A stretch of 64,000 bases of DNA from GSA-30 sp036384435 (lineage in GTDB: Bacteria > Pseudomonadota > Gammaproteobacteria > Xanthomonadales > Rhodanobacteraceae), in NCBI RefSeq assembly GCF_036384435.1, contig NZ_DASVMI010000030.1, forward strand, positions 68,319 to 132,318, in the 5' to 3' direction. A program made the position numbers and the translations under genes. Each line of letters starts with the position of its first letter. Positions within the stretch are counted from its first letter, which is position 1. Shown here piece by piece: positions 25,679 through 36,700 of this stretch. The notes beneath the pieces were generated by a model. That model had not been told where the DNA came from, did no database searches, and saw only the letters and a list, made by a program, of their open reading frames with translations.

Positions 25679-26167
25679 TCAGTCATCACTTGAGGCTCGC
25701 GCGCCCTCCGGCGTTAGCACGAGATGGAAGAACTGGTTGAAGTCACTGGCAACGTAATCGCCGAACGGGGCTCCGTTGGCGAAACCAAAACGCCGATACA
25801 TCGCAATGGCAGCCTGGAAGGATTCGCCAGACCCCGTTTCCAGGCTGAGCCTTTCGTAACCACGTTGCTGCGCCAGCGCGATCATATGTTGCAGCAATGC
25901 CGTCGCCGCGCCCTTGCGCAAATGCGCAGGTGCAGTGCGCATCGACTTGATCTCGCCATGAGTCACGGACAGTTCGCGCAGCGCGCCGCAACCAAGCAGC
26001 TCATCGCCATCCCAGGCGGCAAAAAACGCTATGTCAGGTCGCTTCAGACCAGACAGATCCAGGGCAAAGACGTTACCTGCCGGCGAATTGGCATGCATGC
26101 TGCGCAAATGAAAGCCAAGCAAATCGATGACACGCGGGTCTTCCAGATGACCGCTGGAAATAATCAC
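25679..26167 (-). CDS. GNAT family N-acetyltransferase
   Basis: 162 residues, GTG start at 26167 with GAGG upstream. The acetyl-CoA binding loop is in SMRTAPAHLRKGAATALLQHM (about 76-96; Q/R-x-x-G-x-G/A in degenerate form RKGAAT), followed by LSLETGSGESFQAAIAMYRRFGF, a strong YafP/PhnO-like GNAT block. Acceptor unknown. Convergent with the isomerase gene. Confidence 0.88.
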   Translation of the reverse strand: MIISSGHLEDPRVIDLLGFHLRSMHANSPAGNVFALDLSGLKRPDIAFFAAWDGDELLGCGALRELSVTHGEIKSMRTAPAHLRKGAATALLQHMIALAQQRGYERLSLETGSGESFQAAIAMYRRFGFANGAPFGDYVASDFNQFFHLVLTPEGARASSDD

Positions 26168-26670
26168 GATAGGCGCCTCGTCGCAGTATGCAGATAGGGA
26201 TCATGCTCCGATTTGTGCTTTGAGCGGACCGGAGCGATGCCAGGTGATGCGTGCCGTCGCCGTCATGTTGCTTCGTGGCGAAGGCTACGGATCTGGCTCT
26301 GTCCATGATACAAGCTGCGCATCGCCAAGCCACGGCTTGATTGTATCCAAGCGGCATGGCAGCCGGCTCAATCGGGCGAGCATGGCTTTCCAGGTCCAAA
26401 AACAGCATCCTGGTCTCGCTCCATCGCCTCGAAACCCGCGCCGCGCCTTATGGTCGACATATTGCCGACGCTTCCAAGCTGGTCGACCCCGCTGGATTCA
26501 CCACCCAGGCTGGATGGCCAAGCCCCGTCACGGGAGGGAGCGGCGCCGGCAAGCCGACCGGGTATCCGCTGCCTCGATGTGATCGACGGTGTGGATGCCT
26601 GTCGAAATATCCAAGCTTCGTTCGTCCTTCTCATGAGGGTCATCCTCCCATCACTCAACGAGGTCATATC
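26168..26670. other. intergenic region, no supported gene
   Basis: About 500 bases between the GNAT (-) and SRPBCC (+) genes. Open frames exist on both strands but none has a start site plus recognisable protein pattern. It probably contains both promoters; GAGG at about 26660 is the ribosome site for the SRPBCC gene. Confidence 0.45.
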
Positions 26671-27111
26671 ATGGGTACCGTTACCTTGCACCGCGTACTT
26701 CGAGCCAGCCCCGAACGCCTGTACAAAGCATTCACTGATGCCGACGCCATGGCCAAGTGGTTGCCGCCCCACGGTTTCACCGGCAAGGTGCATCACCTGG
26801 ACGCCAGGGTCGGCGGCGGTTTCAAGATGTCGTTCACCAACTTCTCGACCGGCAAGGTGCATGCCTTCGGCGGCACTTATCTCGAACTTCAGCCACACGA
26901 GCGTCTGCGCTATACCGACGTCTTCGATGACCCCAACCTTCCAGGCGAAATGATCACCACCGTGACGCTGAAGAAGGTATTTTGCGGCACCGAGCTATCC
27001 GTGGAGCAGGCTGGCATCCCCGACATGATCCCTGTCGAGGCTTGCTACCTGGGTTGGCAGGAATCGTTGACCCTGCTGGCACAATTGGTGGAACCGGAAA
27101 TTCCGGATTGA
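26671..27111 (+). CDS. SRPBCC family protein (AHSA1-like)
   Basis: 146 residues from ATG 26671; the much longer open frame upstream has no homologous text. The AHSA1/START-like pattern is clear: RVLRASPERLYKAFTDADAMAKWLPP, DARVGGGFKMSF, GTYLELQPHERLRYTDVFD and GWQESLTLLAQLVE at the end. These proteins form a hydrophobic cavity; roles range from stress proteins to ligand carriers. Stands alone, followed by a long hairpin. Confidence 0.88.
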   Translation: MGTVTLHRVLRASPERLYKAFTDADAMAKWLPPHGFTGKVHHLDARVGGGFKMSFTNFSTGKVHAFGGTYLELQPHERLRYTDVFDDPNLPGEMITTVTLKKVFCGTELSVEQAGIPDMIPVEACYLGWQESLTLLAQLVEPEIPD

Positions 27112-27209
27112 GTTTCCCCCGCGACTCACGATGATGCCGCTTATCGCCGTTCCAGCGGGGCGAATTTATCCGGCATCCGCACCATAAATGCAGGGCGATG
27201 CTCTCAAGG

Positions 27210-27242
27210 CTGGCAAGCCGCGACCAGGTCGCGGCTTGCCAG
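27210..27242. terminator. very long GC-rich hairpin after SRPBCC gene
   Basis: CTGGCAAGCCGCGACC (27210-27225) and GGTCGCGGCTTGCCAG (27227-27242) are perfect 16-base arms around a single A. No T tract follows; it may still end transcription or protect the mRNA 3' end. Confidence 0.6.
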
Positions 27243-27373
27243 TGCGTGGTGCATGCTTCGCGCTGAGCTTGAGCGAGACATCCCGTAACGATCAACGAAG
27301 AGGGAGGCCACTTCGCGAAGTTACGTCGCTACCTACGATGGTTTGACTTTGGGCAACCTCAGTACCCGTCCTG

Positions 27374-27463
27374 TCCGTCGTCCCGCCGCAGCCGAGTCCC
27401 TGAGACTCGGCTCTGATGCGGCTGGAGGCTCCAGATTTCGGCCTTCGCCGATTTTGATGAGAG
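27374..27463. repeat. dispersed intergenic repeat, copy 1
   Basis: The stretch beginning CCGTCGTCCCGCCGCAG, through GACTCGGCTCTGATGCGGCT and CCAGATTTCGGCC, to GATGAGAGG aligns over its length with the one at 60644-60741; part of the motif recurs near 44640. Such hairpin-forming repeats are frequent between genes in this order. Confidence 0.6.
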
Positions 27464-27548
27464 GATCTCAGCGGCGCCTTGCGGAGGGCTCTTCATGCCG
27501 ACAAGGGCAAGCGGCCACGGATTGACAATAGAGGCGGCCACCCCGTGG

Positions 27549-27596
27549 CATTCGCCAAATAAAAATTTAGAACGTCTAAATTTAATTTGGCGAATG
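27549..27596. promoter_or_regulatory. 48-bp near-perfect palindrome upstream of the NRPS gene
   Basis: Outer arms CATTCGCCAAAT (27549-27560) and ATTTGGCGAATG (27585-27596), inner arms AAATTTAGA (27563-27571) and TCTAAATTT (27575-27583) around ACG. It lies about 137 bases before the NRPS ATG in an AT-rich leader (27550-27700). It may be a regulator binding site, or form a large stem in the leader RNA. Confidence 0.65.
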
Positions 27597-27732
27597 ATTT
27601 CAGCATGTCAAGCTAAATATTGTGCCCGATTTTCACAGATAACCAACCTGACCATCATTGAAGTGGAGCTTGTCACAATAAATAATTGAGGGTTCCCTAC
27701 GATTCGCCGACCGAACGGAAGAGCCCTCCCCC

Positions 27733-30700
27733 ATGTCGTCTCAAGACTTGCGCTCCTCGCTGCTGCAAAGCTCGGATGTTCTGCCCTTGTCCAGCCCGCA
27801 GCTGGATATTTTTCATGATCACCTCATGAAAGGCAGTACTCCCGCCTACAATATCGGCGGCTATCTGGATTTTCACGGTTCAATGGATATTCAACGCTTC
27901 GAAAAAGCGCTGAATCTGGCCATAAGAAAACACGATTCGCTACGTATCATGCTAATGGCCGGCGACGACGACCTGCCAGGCCAGCGAATCATGGCCGATA
28001 TGCCAGCCGATCTGATGTTGCTGGATTTTTCCCAGGATGCGTCGCCGGACGACTCGGCGCGCACATGGATGCGCAACAGCATGAACCAGCCGTTCGTCCT
28101 GGTGGGTGCCCCGCTTTTTCGCCATGCACTGATCAAGCTTGCCGATGCGCACTATCAATGGTTCATCTGCGTGCATCACCTGATCGCCGATGGCTGGGCG
28201 ATGGATACGTTGTTCCAGTCCTTCGCGGGCCTGTACAGCGCGCTCGAACAGGGTGAAGAGCCGCAGCTGGCCGCTCCCTCCTATGCCCGATTCGTCGAAT
28301 CGGATCGCCTTTACCAGGCATCGGCCAGCTTTACCAAGGACCGCGACTACTGGCATGAAAAGTATCGGGATCTTCCCGATCCACTGCTCTTGGCACGACA
28401 CGCCGTGCACGACCAGACGCCCATCAGCGGTGAACATGTCTGGCGCCTCGATGACGCATTGAACGCACGCATCGACGACCTGGCCACCACCCATCAGTCC
28501 ACGCGGTTTCAGGTAGTTCTGGCGATCTTCCATGCCTTTTTCCAGCGCCTGCACCAGCGCGAGGAGCTGGTCATCGGCTTATCCGTGCTCAACCGCAAGG
28601 ATGCCGACGCCCGCAGGACTGTCGGCATGTTCACCAATGTGTCGGCCATGCGGCTGGCCTTTGACCTGCGCGGTTCGTTCGTCGATCTGCTCAAGGCCAT
28701 CGCGCCTTCGCTGCGCCAGGATTATCGCCACCAGCGCTTTCCGATCGGGCAATTGAACAAGGGGCTGGGCTTGTTTGCTCGCCAGCGCGACCAACTCTAC
28801 GAACTTTCCATCTCGTATGAAAACGGCGGCGTACCGCTCCGGTTCGGCGACGTCACGGCGTTTGTATTCAAGTGCACGAACGATTACGAAAGCACACCAT
28901 TGCGCCTGTGCGTGCGCGATGACCTGCATCGCCGAGAGACATCGCTGTTCTTCATCTTTGGCCACGCCTATTACAGCCAGGCCGAGATCGCCGTGCTGCA
29001 AGATCGTTTCATGCGCTTCACGCAGGCGCTTCTCGCCGATCCGCAGAGTTCGCTTGACAGCTTGCCGATCGTCACCCCGCAGGAGCGCGCCCAGTTCGAC
29101 GCCTGGAATGCAACGGCTATCGACTATCCCCAGGACGCATGCGTGCATGCATGCTTCGAGCAGCAGGCCGCACGGCGACCCGATGCCATCGCACTGGTGC
29201 ACGAGGATACGAGCCTGACCTATGCCGAGGTCGATGCGCGCGCAAATCAGTTGGCACAGCACCTGATCGCGCTGGGTGTGGGCCCGGACGATCGGGTAGC
29301 GCTGTGCGCCGCGCGACAACCGGCAACCATCGTTGCCATGCTCGCGATCCTGAAGGCCGGCGGCGCATACGTGCCGATTGACCCGTCCTATCCGGCTGAG
29401 CGCGTCGCTTATGTGCTGGGCGATGCACAGCCACGACTGCTGTTGGCCGACCGGGCCGGTCGCCAGGCACTGGGAGCGCCGCCGGCCCAACTGCCAGTGC
29501 TCGACCTGGATGGCGCCGCCCTCGCCTGGGCGAGTTTGTCGCGCGAGCGTCCGCAGGTAGAAGGCCTGGATTCACGGCGGCTGGCCTACGTGATCTACAC
29601 CTCCGGTTCTACGGGCCAGCCCAAAGGCGTGATGGTCGAGCATCGCCAGGTATGCCATCAGGTCACCGCACTGCGGCATGCCTACCAGTTCACCGCCGAC
29701 GACCGCCTGTTGCAGTTCGCGTCCATTGCGTTCGACATGTCCGTGGAGGAAATCTTTCCCGCGCTGCTTACCGGCGCGACGCTGGTATTGCGCACGGATG
29801 CCTGCCTGGAATCGCCGGCCGCCTTCGCCGCGTTCTGTGCCGTCCACCAGCTCACGTACCTCAACCTGCCCAGCACGTTCTGGGCTCAACTGGCGTTGGC
29901 CCAACCGGAGCTGGAACTACCCGTCTGCCTGCGCCAGGTCAGTGCCGGCGGCGACGCCATGAGCCTGGCCGCCGCTTCGGCGTGGCTGCGTCGCCAGAGC
30001 CATCGTCCTGCCCTGTTCAATGCATATGGCCCCACCGAAACCACGGTCAACGCCACCATGCTTGCGGTGGATCGGCCCATGGAAGTGTCATGCATCGGAC
30101 GCCCGATCGCCAACACGCGGGCCTACCTGCTCGATGCATATCGTCAACCTGTGCCGGTCGGCGCCGTCGGCGAGCTTTACATCGGCGGCGCGGGTGTTGC
30201 CCGTGGTTATCTTGATCGCCCCCAGCTCACCATGGAGCGTTTTCTGAGCGATCCATTCTCGCCGGTTGCCGATGCACGTATGTATCGCACCGGCGACCTT
30301 GCTCGTTTTCTACCCGATGGCAACATCGAATTCCTCGGACGCAATGACCATCAGGTCAAGATTCGCGGCTACCGCATCGAACTGGGCGAGATCGAGACGC
30401 GATTGGCCAACCATCGGCAAGTCCACGAAGCGGTGGTGCTTGCACGCGGCGAGTCGCATGATCGTCGCCTGGTCGCTTATGTGGTGGGCGACGGGGACGC
30501 CAACGACCTGCGCGCGCATCTTGCCGTCGAATTGCCGCCCTACATGATCCCTTCGGCGTTTGTCCGCCTGGATGCCTTTCCGTTGACGCCCAACGGCAAA
30601 CTCGATCGCAAGGCGTTGCCCGAGCCTGACGAGGCAGCGTTCGCGCATCGCGCCTATGAGGCACCGCGCGATGGCATCGAGGCGTCGCTGGCCCAGTTGT

Positions 30701-33700
30701 GGTGCCAGTTGCTGGACCTGGCACGCGTTGGTCGACACGATCATTTCTTCGAGCTGGGCGGACATTCGCTGATCGCGATTCGCCTGCTCGGCAAGGTCTC
30801 CCAACAGTTCGGTGTCTCGCTACCGCTGGCAAGCCTGTTCAATCATCCCACGCTGGCAGCCCTGGCCGAGGCGATCGCCTCCGATCATGACGGCGCAGGG
30901 ACGGCGACGCTGCCTCCCATCGTCGCGGTGTCGCACGGCGATCACATCCCGCTTTCCTATGCACAGCAACGGCTGTGGTTCATGGCCCAGCTCGATCAAG
31001 CCAACGCCACCTATCATGTCTCCCTGGTGCTGCAGTTGGAGGGCGCGCTGGACATCCCGGCATTGCAACAAGCACTCGACCGCCTGCTCCACCGCCATGA
31101 AGCCTTGCGCACCGTTTTCCATGCGATCGACGGCGAGCCGCGCGCGTCGCTGCTTCCAGCACATACGCCGTTTCCGCTGGTGGTGCATGACCTGCGCCAA
31201 TCCCCTCATGCCGATGAGCTGCTGGCCCGATATAAGCACGACCATGCGCACGCGGCTTATGACATGGAGCATGGCCCGCTGGTGCGCGCCAACGTGATTC
31301 GCCTGGGTGACCGCCGGCATGTACTTCAGCTGGGCATGCACCATATCGTCTCCGATGGCTGGTCGATCAACCTGCTGGCACGCGAGATCAACGCGCTCTA
31401 CGTCGCGTTTGCACAGGGACAGGCTGACCCGCTGCCCGCGTTACGTGTGCAGTACCCCGACTACGCCGCTTGGCAACATACCGTGCTGTCGAGCGAACGA
31501 CTGCGTGACCAGGCCGCGTATTGGAAGGACGCCTTGCATGGTGCGCCCGACCTGCTGCACCTGCCCACCGATCATCCGCGACCGTCGCGCCAGTCGTTTG
31601 CCGGTGCGATGCGCCCCATACGCTTGGACGTTGCACTGACGCGTCGGCTGCGCCAGCTGGGCAAGCAGCATGGCATGAGCCTGTATATGCTGGTAACTGC
31701 CGCATGGGCCGCGGTGCTGGCCAGGCTGTCGGGCCAGGACGATGTCATGATCGGTACCTTGTCGGCCAATCGCGGCCAGCGCGAAATCGAGCCCTTGATC
31801 GGCTTTTTCGTCAGTACCTTGCCTTTGCGCATCGACCTGTCGGGCGAACCCGATGCCCTGACGTTGTTGTCGCGCGTGCGGCGCACGACGCTGGCGGCAC
31901 AGGAAAACCAGGATCTTCCGTTCGAGCAGATCGTGGACATCGCCAAGCCCTCGCGTCGGCTGGATCATTCGCCGCTGTTCCAGGTGTTGTTTGCCTGGCA
32001 GAGCAACGACAAGACCGGCTTTGAACTGCCAGGTCTGACGATCAGCCAGTCGCCTATGTCGCTGGAGTCGATTCGCTACGATCTCGAGCTGCACCTGTAC
32101 GAAACCGAAGACGCTATCGTCGGCGGCCTTGGCTATGCCACGGCGCTCTTTGACGAAACGACCATCGACCGCCATATCGGTTACCTGAGCACGACCCTGG
32201 AGGCCATGGTGGCCGATCCGGCTACGGCCTTGCGCGTGCCGTTGCCCGATAGCCACGAGCTGGCCCAGCTCGCGCGCTGGAACGATACCGCTGTCGATCC
32301 TGTCTCGGTCGATGCTATCCATCGCCTGTTCGAGCAGCACGCAGCCAGCTCGCCGCAGGCCACGGCATTGATATGCGACGACCAGGCACTCTCCTATGGC
32401 GCGTTGAACGCCAGGGCCAATCAATGGGCTCGTCACCTGCGATCGCTGGGGGTCGGCACGGGAGTGCGCAGCGACCCGCGCATCGCCCTGTGCGCGGAGC
32501 GCGGCTTCGACATGATCTGCGCACTTTTGGCCATTCTCAAGGCCGGTGCCTGCTACGTACCGCTGGACCCGTCCTATCCCAGCGAACGGCTGCGTCAGGT
32601 GCTGTCCGAGGCCGGTGCCGAGCTGGTACTGCACGATACCGCAGGGCATGAAGCGCTCGGGGTATCCTCACTGGCCCGATATCGCTGCGTGGATATCGGC
32701 GAGCTTGCCATGCATGGCACCGACCTGGCCGAAGAGAACCTTCCATCGCCCGAGGGCACCGACGCCAGCAGCCTTGCCTATGTCATCTACACGTCCGGCT
32801 CTACCGGCACGCCCAAGGGTGTGGCGATGCCGCACCGGCCGCTGGTCAACCTCGTGCAATGGCAGCTGGCCGAAGCCGTAAAGGCCGGTTTGCCGGCTCC
32901 GAAAACACTGCAATTTGCTGCACTTGGATTCGACGTCGCGTTCCAGGAGATCTTTACCACCCTGTGCGCGGGTGCATCCCTGGTACTGGTCGATACACGC
33001 ACGCGCATGCAGTTCGGCAAGCTGATCGCGCTGCTGCGCCACCAACGCGTGCAACGGGTATTCCTGCCCTATATCGCGCTACAGGCCCTGGCCGAGGCGG
33101 CCGAAGATATCCGCGATGACGGCACGGCGCTGCTGCCCGAGTTGCGCGCGATCATCGTAGCAGGGGAGCAACTGCGCCTCACGCCGCAGATCCAGCGCCT
33201 GTTCACCCGTCTGCCGGCCTGCGACCTGCACAACCACTATGGCCCGACCGAGACCCACGTGGTCACCGCACAGGTCCTGCCGGCCGGCAGCATCGCCACA
33301 TCACTGCCCCATGTGCCGATTGGTCGTCCCATCGCCAATGCACGCACCTATGTGCTCGATGGGCATGGACAGCCCGTGCCGGTGGGAGTCGCCGGCGAAC
33401 TGTACATCGGCGGCTTGAGCATCGCGCGCGGCTATCTGGGGCGCGATGACCTGACTGCCGCACGCTTTCTTGCCGATCCGTTCGATACGCGTACCGGAGC
33501 GCGCATGTATCGCACCGGCGACCTGGCGCGGCACCTGCCAGATGGCCGCCTGATATTTCTTGGTCGCAACGATCACCAGGTCAAGCTGCGCGGGTTCCGT
33601 ATCGAGCTGGGTGAAATCGAGGCACGCCTGGCCGAACATGCCAGCGTGCGCGAGTGCGCGGTGATCGCACGCAACGACGCGCAAGGCGAGATTCAACTGG

Positions 33701-36700
33701 TGGCCTACGTCGTCGCGGGCTCGCATGCCGATGACAATCCTGCGACATGGCACGCCTACCTGGCCGCCACGCTGCCGGCATACATGGTGCCTGCCGCATT
33801 CGTCACGCTGGAGGCTATTCCTTTGACGGCCCATGGCAAGCTCGATCGTCAGGCACTGCCCGCACCCGACGAACAGGCCCTGGTCCGCGCCCATTACGAA
33901 GCACCGCGTGGCGATGTGGAAACCAGGCTTGCCGCACTCTGGCAGGATCTCCTGGGCGTCGCCCAAGTCGGTCGCCGCGATCAGTTCTTCGAACTCGGCG
34001 GCCACTCTCTGATCGCGGTACGCCTGCTCAGCCGCATCGCCCAGGCATTCGGTGCCAGCCTGCCACTGGCCGACCTGTTTGCGTGGCCGGTATTGCATGA
34101 TCTGGCCGCACGCATTGCCCAACAGCAGCGCTCGACTCCCCACCAGCAGACCGGCATCCCACGCGCCACGCGCGGGGAGATGCTACCCCTGTCGCATGCA
34201 CAGCAACGCCTGTGGTTTCTCGCCCAGCTCGATGGCGACAGCGCGACTTACCACATCCCGATTGCCGTGCAACTGGACGGCCCGCTGGATGTGCCCGCGC
34301 TGCGCGAAGCGTTGCAACAAGTGTTCGCACGCCATGAAAGTCTGCGCACGGTATTCGTCGCGCGACACGGCCAGCCGCATGCCCGGCTGTTGGACAGCAA
34401 TGCCGAGGTTGCACTTCACCAGCATGATCTTCGTCACTACGGTGCAAGCGAACGTGTAGACGCAGCCACCATACTGCTCGCCCGAGAGCGCAACCGGCCC
34501 TTCGATCTGGCGGCAGGGCCGCTGCTTCGCGCCAGTCTGCTGCGCACCGAAGAACAACAGCATGTATTGCAACTGACCTTGCACCACATCGTGGCCGACG
34601 GCTGGTCGCTGGGCATTCTCTCCCGAGAGCTCGGCGCCTGCTATGCCCAGGCACAGGGTTCGCGTTCCGACATGCTGGCCCCACTGCCGATCCAGTACGC
34701 CGACTATGCGGCATGGGAGCATGGCTGGCTGGTCAGCGAACGCATGCTTGAACAGGTCACTTTCTGGCAAGACCAACTCGCCGGATCGCCATCCTTGCTT
34801 GAGCTTCCCACGGATCGACCACGCCCGGCACGGCAGTCGTTCGAGGGTGCCTTTGTTCCGATCGAGCTGGATGCCAACTTGACGCAGGATCTCAAGCGGC
34901 TCGCGCAGCACCACGGCGCGACGCTTTTCATGATCGTGCTGGCCGCGTGGGCGCTGGTGCTTTCGCGACTATCCGGGCAGCGCGACATCGTGATCGGCAC
35001 GCCGACGGCCGGTCGGGGACGACCGGAACTTGAATCGCTGATCGGCTTTTTCGTCAACACGCTGCCGCTGCGCATCGACCTGCATGAGGCCACCGATGTC
35101 GCATCACTGCTACGCCACGTTCGCACGATCGCACTGGATGCCCAGGCACATCAGGAGCTTCCCTTCGAGCGCATCGTGGAGCTGGCCAAGGTGCCTCGTC
35201 GCATCGACCACACACCGCTGGTCCAGGTGCTGCTGGCGTGGCAGAGCCATGACGAAGGTTCCTGGAACCTGCCGGGAATGACCGCCACACCGGCGCATGG
35301 CGACTTTGACTGGGTGAAGTTCGACCAGGAGTTGATTCTGAGCGACGCCGACGGCCACATCCGGGGCGGCATCAACTATGCCACGGCGCTGTTCGATCGA
35401 TCGACCATCGAACGCCACGCCGGCTATCTGCGCAACGTGCTCAAAGCCATGGCTGCTGGCGATACGCGCCCGCTGCATCGCATCCCGATGCTCGCCGACG
35501 ACGAACGCGAGCAGTTGATAGAAATGTGGAACCGCACCGATATGGCGGTCGAATCGTTGTGCCTGCATCAACAGGTGGAGCGTCACGCCCACGAATCGCC
35601 GCATTCGCTGGCGCTGGTCAGCCAACAGGAACAGGTGACCTATGCCGACCTGAACGCACGGGCCAACCACCTCGCGCATCACCTGGCACGCATGGCTGTG
35701 CGACCGGGCGATCGCGTAGCATTGTGTGTGGAGAAGGGGGTCTCCATGTTCGTCGGCCTGCTGGCGATCATGAAAGCCGGTGGCGTGTACGTGCCGCTGG
35801 ATCCGGCGTACGCCTCTGCACGCCTGGACCATATCCTCCTCGATGCAACACCGCGTCTGCTGCTTTGCGACGAGATCGGTCGCGAGGCCCTGGGAGCCGG
35901 TGCGAGAGGCCGGTTGCCGGCGCTCGATATGGATCAGGCATCGGCATGGGAGCATGAGCCAGGCGACAATCCGGCCGTGCCAGGCCTCGATGCCCGGGCC
36001 TTGGCGTATGTGATCTACACGTCCGGCTCCACCGGCGCGCCCAAGGGTGTGATGGTCGAGCACCATGGCATCATCAATCTGGGCCACTCGCTTGGTGAGC
36101 GCCTGGGTATCGACGCAGATAGCCGCATCAGCCAGTTTGCCTCCGCCGGCTTCGACGCCAGCATCTTCGAGTGCTCGATGGCGTTCACCGCGGGTGCGGC
36201 GCTGTACCTGCCGTCGGTCGCCGAACGGCAGAGCCCATCCGCGTTCATGGCCTTCATCGGACGCCAGCGCATCACCCATGCCACGCTGCCACCGGCGTTC
36301 CTGCAGGGCCATGCCGAAGCCCCGTGCTGGGCGCACCGCCCAATGTTGATCTTTGCGGGCGATGCATCCAGCCCTGGCCTGTTTCGTCACTGGAGCCGCT
36401 ACGCAAGACTTGCCAATGCCTATGGCCCCACCGAGATCACCGTCTGTGCCAGCACCTGGGTCTGCCCCGATGAGCCAGGCGAACTGTCCGTGGTGCCGGT
36501 AGGGCGTCCCATCGGGAATACTCGCCTGTACTTGCTCGACGAACACGGCCTGCCCGTGCCTCGCGGCAGCATCGGCGAGCTGTATATCGGGGGTGCGAAC
36601 GTCGCGCGCGGCTACCTGGACCGCCCTGCGCTGAATGCGGAGCGCTTCGTCTCCGACCCATTCGATGATAAGCCACAGGCACGCATGTATCGTAGCGGCG

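Noticed and set aside
26341..26670. Upstream extension of the SRPBCC gene
   Set aside because: The frame is open but the text is not homologous and a proper ribosome site precedes ATG 26671.
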